Positions 58,306 through 64,000 of a stretch of 64,000 bases of DNA are shown one piece after another. This stretch comes from Streptomyces sp. A2-16 (GTDB lineage: Bacteria > Actinomycetota > Actinomycetes > Streptomycetales > Streptomycetaceae): positions 4,836,001-4,900,000 of the forward strand of contig NZ_CP063808.1 of the NCBI RefSeq assembly GCF_018128905.1, given 5' to 3'. The position numbers were made by a program, and so were the translations under genes. The stretch's first letter is position 1. Each line of letters opens with the position of its first letter. Below the pieces are notes generated by a model, which was given only the letters and a program-made list of their open reading frames with translations, had not been told where the DNA came from and did no database searches.

Positions 58306-59040
58306 ATGAGACTCAAGAACGTCGCGGCCCTGGTGACCGGCGCCAGCAGTGGCATCGGGCAGGCGGTGAGTTCCCACTTCCGCCGTGAGGGCGCGCGGCT
58401 GCTGCTCACCGGTCGCAGGGAGCAGCTCGACAGCGTTGAGCCCGACGACCTTTACGTCCCTGGAGACCTCAATGACGAGGCGTTCGTCGAGGACTTGGCC
58501 GAGCGGGCCGCCAAGTCCCTCGGCAACGTCGACGTCGTCGTCCTCAACCACGGCCTGCAGGCCAGCAGTCCGCTCGTCGAGATGGCCACCGACGACGCGA
58601 AGAATGTGCTCGACAGCAACCTGCTCAGCGCGTTCCTGGTGATGAAGCACTTCGCGCCGCTGATGCCGTCCGCAGGTGGCTCGTTCGTCTGTGTCAGTTC
58701 ACGGCTCGGCATGGTCGGCAAGCCCGGGGAAGTCCTGTACTCCGCCGCCAAGGGCGGTCTCATCATGCTCGCCAAGGGCACAGCGATCGAATGGGCCCCC
58801 CGCAACATCCGCGTCAACGTCGTCGCTCCCGGCCTGACCGCCACCCCGATCATCGAAGCAGCGATCCAGCGCAGCGCCGATCCCGAGGCCTACCGCCGCG
58901 AGCGCGAGGATCAGATCCCGTTGCAACGCCTCGCCACCCCTGAAGAGGTCGCCGACGCGGTCCTCTTCTTCGCGTCATCAGAGTCGTCGTACATCACCGG
59001 AGCGGTTCTCCCGGTTGACGGCGGATACACCGCCTTCTGA
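58306..59040 (+). CDS. classical short-chain dehydrogenase/reductase
   Basis: This NAD(P)-dependent oxidoreductase has 244 residues. The canonical motifs are present: TGASSGIGQAVS at the N-terminus, NHGLQASS in place of NNAG, catalytic Ser in VCVSSRLGM, and YSAAKGG (Tyr/Lys). The C-terminus ITGAVLPVDGGYTAF is typical. AAGGAAT lies upstream of ATG 58306. It precedes the amino-acid ABC transporter genes on the same strand by ~200 bp. Confidence 0.93.
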   Translation: MRLKNVAALVTGASSGIGQAVSSHFRREGARLLLTGRREQLDSVEPDDLYVPGDLNDEAFVEDLAERAAKSLGNVDVVVLNHGLQASSPLVEMATDDAKNVLDSNLLSAFLVMKHFAPLMPSAGGSFVCVSSRLGMVGKPGEVLYSAAKGGLIMLAKGTAIEWAPRNIRVNVVAPGLTATPIIEAAIQRSADPEAYRREREDQIPLQRLATPEEVADAVLFFASSESSYITGAVLPVDGGYTAF

Positions 59041-59236
59041 GCACCCACGCTTCCGTCGTAGGTGAAGGTCGCGAACCGCGGGTCCGGTCGACGCGATGAG
59101 CGGATGCCATCCGGCACCCCACGGGGCCGAGCGCCCAGTCCGACGGGTTCCTGACCATTCCCAGCCAATTCGAAACACCACCCATCCGGGATCTGTGCGC
59201 TCCCAGCGCCCTTCCCTATGAGCAAGGAGCAGACCC

Positions 59237-60193
59237 ATGCGAGTCAGCAGAAACGTGAGCGTCACGATCATCACGTCGGCCCTGGCCCTCGCGCTCGCCG
59301 CGTGCGGGTCGGGCGGCACCGCCCAGAACGTGGGGGCGAAGAGCACGGCGCAGGGCGGCGGATCCGGCTCGTCGGCCGAACACACGGACGACATCTCGGT
59401 CGGTGTGAAGCCGGATGCGAAGGCGGTGAAGCTGCTGCCGGCCGCGGTGAAGGCCAAGGGCACGCTCTCGGCGGCCATGGACCTGACCAGCCCGCCCACC
59501 ACGTTCATGGCATCGGACAACAAGACCCCGATCGGGTTCAACCCGGACATGGCCCGGCTGATCGCCGCCAAGCTCGGCCTGAAGTTGCAGATCAACAACA
59601 TCAAGTTCGACACCATCATCACCGGACTGCAGGCCGGCCGGTACGACTTCACCGCCTCCACCATGGGCGCCACGAAGGACCGGCTGAAGGTGCTCGACAT
59701 GGTCGACTACTTCAAGGCCGGGACCGGAGTGTCCGTCCCCTACGGAAATCCGCAGAAGCTGACCACCCACACGCTGTGCGGGCACCGCGTCGCTGTCCAG
59801 TCCGGCAGCACCGCGGAGCTGCAGTGGCTGCCCCAGCTGTCCAAGCAGGACTGTACGAGCAAGGGCAAGCCCGCCATCAAGGCGGTGACCCTGCCCAGCG
59901 TGAACGACGCACTCACCCAGCTGGTCTCCAAGCGGATCGACGCGGTGATGTACGACTTCACCGGGCTTCAGTGGGCGGCCACGCAGCAGCCGAAGACATT
60001 CGACGTCCTCAAGCCCCTGGTAGCCACCAAGACCGTGGCCGTCGCGCTGAAGAAGGACTCGCCGCTGACCCCCGCGGTGCAGGCGTCCATCCAGTCGATC
60101 ATCGACAGCCCCAAGTACGCCGAGGCGCTGGGCCGCTGGGGTTTCGATGACCTCGGGATCAAGACTGCGGCCATGGCCGTCCCGCAGGACTGA
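59237..60193 (+). CDS. polar amino-acid ABC transporter binding lipoprotein
   Basis: The 318-residue solute-binding family 3 protein has a lipobox in ALALAACGSGG (Cys near 23), then TFMASDNKTPIGFNPDMARL, NNIKFDTIITGLQAGRYDFT, and VAVQSGSTAELQWLPQLSKQ. It should bind a polar amino acid or opine-like ligand at the cell surface. It is followed within 8 bp by its permease and then the ATPase, forming a complete importer. Confidence 0.93.
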   Translation: MRVSRNVSVTIITSALALALAACGSGGTAQNVGAKSTAQGGGSGSSAEHTDDISVGVKPDAKAVKLLPAAVKAKGTLSAAMDLTSPPTTFMASDNKTPIGFNPDMARLIAAKLGLKLQINNIKFDTIITGLQAGRYDFTASTMGATKDRLKVLDMVDYFKAGTGVSVPYGNPQKLTTHTLCGHRVAVQSGSTAELQWLPQLSKQDCTSKGKPAIKAVTLPSVNDALTQLVSKRIDAVMYDFTGLQWAATQQPKTFDVLKPLVATKTVAVALKKDSPLTPAVQASIQSIIDSPKYAEALGRWGFDDLGIKTAAMAVPQD

Positions 60194-60200
60194 GATACCC

Positions 60201-61154
60201 ATGGACGTGCTCGAGACGACGACCAGGAGCCGACCGGTGCCACAACTACTGGCCGAAGAAAAGAAGCGGATCACGCCGAAACGTCCGCGCGACTTTGTCG
60301 CCTGGGCCGTCGCGATCGCGATCGTCGCCGGCCTGGTATGGACCGCGGTGACCAACGAGAACTATCGATGGCCGGTGGTGTTCAGCTACTTCGCCACCGA
60401 GACCATCCTCAACGGCCTGCTGATCACACTGCTTCTCACCGTGGCCAGCATGGCTCTGGGCACGCTGCTGGGGCTGGTGCTGGCGGTGATGCGCATGTCG
60501 CACCAGCGACCCGTCTCCGGGCTCGCCCAGCTCTACATCACCTTCTTCCGCGGCACCCCGGTGCTCGTGCAGCTGGTCTTCTGGTTCAACATCGCGGCGC
60601 TGTACCCGAACATCTCGATCGGCATCCCCTTCACCGACATCTCCACACCGGTGAACGTGAACGCGATCATGACGCCGATGACCGCGGCCGTCGTGGGGCT
60701 GACGCTGAACCAGGCCGCGTACATGTCCGAGATCATCCGCGGCGGGTTCGCCTCGGTCAGCCGCGGACAGCACGAGGCCGCGGAATCCCTGGGCATGTCG
60801 GGGTTCACCAAGCTCCGGCACGTGATCATCCCGCAGACCATGCCGGCGATCATCCCGGCCACCGGCAACCAGGTGATCGGCATGCTCAAGGAGACCTCGC
60901 TGGTGAGCGTGCTCGGCGTCGCCGACCTGCTGCAGAGCGCACAAGCGATCTACGCCCGCAACTACCAGACCATTCCGCTGCTGATCGTGGCCAGCCTCTG
61001 GTACCTGATCATGACGCTGGTGCTGAGCGTGCCGCAGTCCATGATCGAGCGCCGTTTCTCCCGCTCCACCCGGGCGCAGCTGACCCCGGCCGCCGGCTCG
61101 GCCGAGCCCGGGGCGGGCCAGCCAGTTCCCACCACGAGGGAGTCCCTGCTGTGA
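60201..61154 (+). CDS. polar amino-acid ABC transporter permease
   Basis: The HisM-type permease has 317 residues from ATG 60201. Membrane segments include FVAWAVAIAIVAGLVWTAV and ILNGLLITLLLTVASMALGT. The EAA-loop is EAAESLGMSGFTKLRHVIIP, preceded by YMSEIIRGGFASVSRGQ. A single permease gene implies a homodimeric channel. It overlaps the ATPase start by GTGA. Confidence 0.94.
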   Translation: MDVLETTTRSRPVPQLLAEEKKRITPKRPRDFVAWAVAIAIVAGLVWTAVTNENYRWPVVFSYFATETILNGLLITLLLTVASMALGTLLGLVLAVMRMSHQRPVSGLAQLYITFFRGTPVLVQLVFWFNIAALYPNISIGIPFTDISTPVNVNAIMTPMTAAVVGLTLNQAAYMSEIIRGGFASVSRGQHEAAESLGMSGFTKLRHVIIPQTMPAIIPATGNQVIGMLKETSLVSVLGVADLLQSAQAIYARNYQTIPLLIVASLWYLIMTLVLSVPQSMIERRFSRSTRAQLTPAAGSAEPGAGQPVPTTRESLL

Positions 61155-61918
61155 ACGCCGACGGATCGATCGTCGCACGCAAGCTGTGCAAGAGCTACGG
61201 ACGTCACCAGGTCCTGCACGACATCGACCTGACCGTCGCGGCCGGGGAGATCTCCTGCATCATCGGGCCCAGCGGATCAGGCAAATCAACACTGCTGCGG
61301 TGTATCAACGGCCTGGAGACCGTCGACCGCGGTGTCCTGCGGGTCAACGGGGAGGACTTCGGCTACGTCGAGAAGGACGACGCCTACCACGCGGTCCGCC
61401 CCAAGCGGCTGGCCGAGCAGCGCGCCCGTATCGGCATGGTGTTCCAGCAGTTCAATCTGTTCCCCAACATGACCGCCGAAAGCAATGTCATGTCCGGACC
61501 GGTGCTGGTGCAGAAGAAGGACCGCGCCTCCTGCCGGGAGCGGGCACAGGAGCTGCTGGCCAAGGTGGGCCTTGAGGGGTGCGGCCACAAGTACCCCGCC
61601 CAGCTCTCCGGCGGCCAACAGCAGCGGGTGGCCATCGCCCGCGCGCTGGCGATGGAACCCACCATCATGCTGTTCGACGAACCCACCAGCGCACTGGACC
61701 CGGAACGCGTGGGCGAAGTACTCGCCGTCATGCGCGACCTCGCCGGCAACGGAATGACCATGCTGCTCGTCACCCACGAGATGGGCTTCGCCCGCGAGGT
61801 CGCCGACGAAGTGCTGTTCATGGACGAAGGCATCGCCGTCGAACGCGGCGACGCACGCGAAGTCCTGGGCAACCCCCGTGAGAAACGTACCCAGGCGTTC
61901 CTCGAAAGGGTGCTGTAG
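61151..61918 (+). CDS. polar amino-acid ABC transporter ATPase (GlnQ/HisP type)
   Basis: The 255-residue ATPase starts at GTG 61151 inside the permease stop. Walker A GPSGSGKST, Q-loop in GMVFQQFNLFPNM, signature LSGGQQQRVAIARAL, Walker B IMLFDEPTSALDP and H-loop LLVTHEMGFAREVAD are all intact. An insertion between Walker A and the Q-loop (EDFGYVEKDDAYHAVRPKRL) is characteristic of a subgroup of amino-acid and opine importers. Confidence 0.95.
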   Translation: MNADGSIVARKLCKSYGRHQVLHDIDLTVAAGEISCIIGPSGSGKSTLLRCINGLETVDRGVLRVNGEDFGYVEKDDAYHAVRPKRLAEQRARIGMVFQQFNLFPNMTAESNVMSGPVLVQKKDRASCRERAQELLAKVGLEGCGHKYPAQLSGGQQQRVAIARALAMEPTIMLFDEPTSALDPERVGEVLAVMRDLAGNGMTMLLVTHEMGFAREVADEVLFMDEGIAVERGDAREVLGNPREKRTQAFLERVL

Positions 61919-62162
61919 CAGGACACGGACCTGCGGCAGCGGTTCGGCAGCACGCCCGGCCCGGCTCCTGCCCCGGTCAAGCCTTCGCCTTCCGCGAGCT
62001 GGTGGACCGTGACCGGGTGACGCCGATGCTGTGACCAGTGGTCCATGCCCAGGTCGCGGGCGGCGACCGGGCCGACCGCTTTCATCTCCTCCACGACGAG
62101 ATCCGGCGTCTCATGGCAGCCATCGACACCGTCCTCTCCGCCCAGGAAGCCGAGTGACCACC
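61919..62162. other. gene relic between transporter and aldehyde dehydrogenase
   Basis: The plus strand reads LLHDEIRRLMAAIDTVLSAQ and a stop (TGA at 62155), the tail of a small helical protein whose upstream part is broken by stops near 62034. The family is not recognised. Confidence 0.3.
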
Positions 62163-63641
62163 ATGCGCACCCTCCCCGACGCCGAACCGAACGGCCTGGC
62201 CGATTCGGACAAGGTTCTGGCCAATCTCGACCTCGCCGTGCCTGGCGTGACCCGCACCTTCGACGTCCATGATCCGGCGACCGGCTAGGTGATCGCGCAG
62301 GTTCCCGACCTCGGCGTCCAGCATGCTTTGGAGACCGTCGCCCATGCCGACGAGGCCGGCCAGTCGTGGGCTGCCACCACCGCCCGGCACCGCGCCGACA
62401 TCCTGCACGCGTGGTACGACCTGATCCTCGGCAACGCGGAGATGATCGCCCTGCTCATCACCCGCGAGATGGGCAAGCTGCTCGCCGAAGCCAGAGCGGA
62501 AGTCTCCTACGGCGCCGACTTCGTCCGCTGGTACGCCGAGGAGGCCGTACGCCCGGCCGGGAACTTTCGCGACGCCCCGGCCGGCGGGGCCCAGCTGATC
62601 ACGCGACGCGCACCGGTGGGGCTGTCGGTCCTGATCACCCCGTGGAACTTCCCCCTCGCCATGGCCACCCGCAAGATCGCCCCGGCGCTGGCCGCCGGCT
62701 GCCCCGTCGTCATCAAACCCGCGCCCAACACGCCTCTGACCACGATCTTCGCGGTCCAGCTCGCCCTCGCGGCCGGCGTCCCCGAGAACCTGGTGCAGGT
62801 CGTCACCACCACCGAGGCCCCCGCCTTCAGCAGCGCCGTGCTGGCCGATCCGCGGGTGCGCAAGGTGTCCTTCACCGGCTCGACCGCGGTCGGCAAGGTC
62901 CTTCTGCGTCTGGCGGCGGACAACGTCCTGAAGAGCTCCATGGAGCTGGGCGGCAACGCCCCGCTGCTGGTCTTCGACAACGCCGACCTGGAGCGGGCCG
63001 TTGACGGGGCGTTCGCCGCCAAGATGCGCAACGGCGGCCAGTCCTGCATCGCCGCCAACCGCATCCTCGTCCAGGACGGCATCGCCGACGCCTTCGTCGA
63101 CGCCCTGACCGACCGGCTCGTAGCCTTGAATGTCGGCAACGGACTAGCACCCGGCGTGGGGCTCGGCCCCGTGATCGACCACAACGCCGTGACCAGGCTC
63201 ACCGGCCTGGTCGAGGACGCCACTCGCCGCGGTGCACATCTGCTCACCGGTGGCTCGGCTCCCAGCCACCCCGGGACGTTCTTCGAGCCGACGCTGCTGG
63301 ACCACGTACCGTCGGACGCCGACCTTGCCCGATCCGAGATCTTCGGGCCCATCGCCGCCATCCAGCGCTTCTCCCACCAGGACGAGGCCATCGCCCGCGC
63401 CAACGACACCGAGCACGGCCTGGCGGGCTACGTCTTCACCGAGAACGTCGACCGCGCCTTCAACGTGGCCGACCAACTGGCCACCGGCCTGGTAGGCATC
63501 AACCAGGGCGTCCCCTCGAACGCGGCCGCGCCGTTCGGCGGTCTCAAGCAGTCCGGCCTCGGGCGCGAGGGCAGCAGCGAAGGACTCGAGGAATACGAGG
63601 AGATCCGCTATTACAACCTCCAACTGCGCCCCACCGCGTGA
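62163..63641 (+). pseudogene. succinate-semialdehyde dehydrogenase-like gene with an in-frame amber codon
   Basis: NAD(P)-dependent aldehyde dehydrogenase of the SSADH group (GabD type). From ATG 62163 the frame reads MRTLPDAEPNGLADSDKVLA ... FDVHDPATG, then TAG at 62286-62288 (codon 42), then VIAQVPDLGVQHALETVAHA in the same frame to 63641. Relatives have a sense codon (usually Glu, DPATGEV) there, so one G-to-T change explains it. The rest is intact: LITPWNFPLAMATRKIAPAL, GSTAVGKV, catalytic Glu in MELGGNAPLLVF, and Cys in NGGQSCIAANRI. A 450-residue product could restart at GTG 62289 next to the stop, missing 42 N-terminal residues. Confidence 0.85.
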
Positions 63642-63743
63642 CCCATGTCGGGGCCGACACCTCTCTATCGCTGCTCAGGGGCTTGTGGGACTGAGAGAGG
63701 GGGCTGATGCAGCAGGCGCACTTCTGGCTGTAAGGGGCAGGGT

Positions 63744-64000
63744 CATGAGCGAACCCGGAACGACGGCGGAGCGTCCCAGGCAGCGGGGGACGGCGCGCGA
63801 AAAGCTGCTCGCCGTCGCAGCCCGGCGCTTCTACGCGGACGTGTGGCGGTGACGGGGATCGACACGCTCACCGCCGAGGCAGGCGTGGCGAAGATGGGCC
63901 TGAGCAACATCTTCCCCTCCAAGGCCGAGTTGGTGATGGCCTGCCTCGGCGCACGGCATGAGGAGTGGCTGGGCCTGTATCGGAGGCGGGCGGAAGGGGT
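63744..64000 (+). pseudogene. TetR-family regulator, frameshifted and cut by the window end
   Basis: From ATG 63744 the frame reads MSEPGTTAERPRQRGTAREK, LLAVAARRFYADVWR and stops at 63852. One base later the family sequence continues: VTGIDTLTAEAGVAKMGLSN, IFPSKAELVMACLGARHEEW. Restoring a single G after GAC near 63842 would give ADGVAVTGID. So it is a one-base deletion (or sequencing error) in a TetR gene that runs past the window. Confidence 0.75.

Overview
The base composition (about 70% G+C, strong G/C at third codon positions), the many GTG starts, ATGA/GTGA gene overlaps, twin-arginine signal peptides with ricin-type modules and the large number of TetR, LysR and LacI regulators point to a Streptomyces-like actinomycete. 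The mixture of sugar, aromatic and amino-acid catabolism loci with decayed insertion sequences suggests an accessory chromosome-arm region. I see no rRNA, no CRISPR array and no PKS or NRPS cluster.

Region by region. (a) 0.2-5.9 kb: a four-gene molybdenum hydroxylase operon on the minus strand (2Fe-2S, FAD/4Fe-4S, Mo and XdhC-type subunits, resembling PaoABCD) diverges from a TetR regulator; two near-identical palindromes lie between them. (b) 6-26.5 kb: a plant or fucosylated glycan locus with secreted GH29 and GH95 alpha-fucosidases (both carrying ricin modules), a GH16-like glucanase, a beta-helix glycosidase, a LacI regulator, a GH2 beta-galactosidase, a binding protein with two permeases but no ATPase, and a decayed GH51 arabinofuranosidase. 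A broken IS256 transposase, an ABC ATPase stub and tRNA-like sequences interrupt it. (c) 26.8-32.9 kb: a frameshifted TetR diverges from a tightly packed operon of two alpha/beta hydrolases, an FAD aromatic monooxygenase and an amidohydrolase, followed by another TetR. (d) 33-40.9 kb: DUF3500 and zinc alcohol dehydrogenase genes diverge from an atypical SDR and a DapA-family aldolase, then a LysR gene. After it lie scrambled ligA and DUF3500 remnants and a hydrolase/LysR divergent pair. (e) 41.2-51.5 kb: an IS701-like relic, a YhgE/Pip-type membrane protein, two TetR genes, an MMPL exporter and an OmpR-type two-component system. (f) 51.5-58.3 kb: IS5, IS110 and ISL3 relics, an AT-richer Tat-exported amidohydrolase of likely foreign origin, and a TetR gene divergent from an NmrA-like/PPOX pair. 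(g) 58.3-64 kb: an SDR, a complete polar amino-acid ABC transporter, a succinate-semialdehyde dehydrogenase-like gene carrying an in-frame amber codon, and a frameshifted TetR at the edge.

Signals beyond the genes: one extended palindrome architecture recurs at three promoters (27.5, 42.7 and 45.1 kb), two of them belonging to paralogous TetR genes, which suggests one regulatory circuit linking an aromatic-degradation operon with a membrane protein. A ~290-bp direct repeat carrying the decayed 3' end of an FAD monooxygenase sits immediately upstream of both the MMPL exporter and the foreign amidohydrolase. The 3' end of the sensor-kinase gene has been tandemly duplicated into the intergenic space behind it. 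Functions are inferred from reading the protein sequences; no database search was possible.
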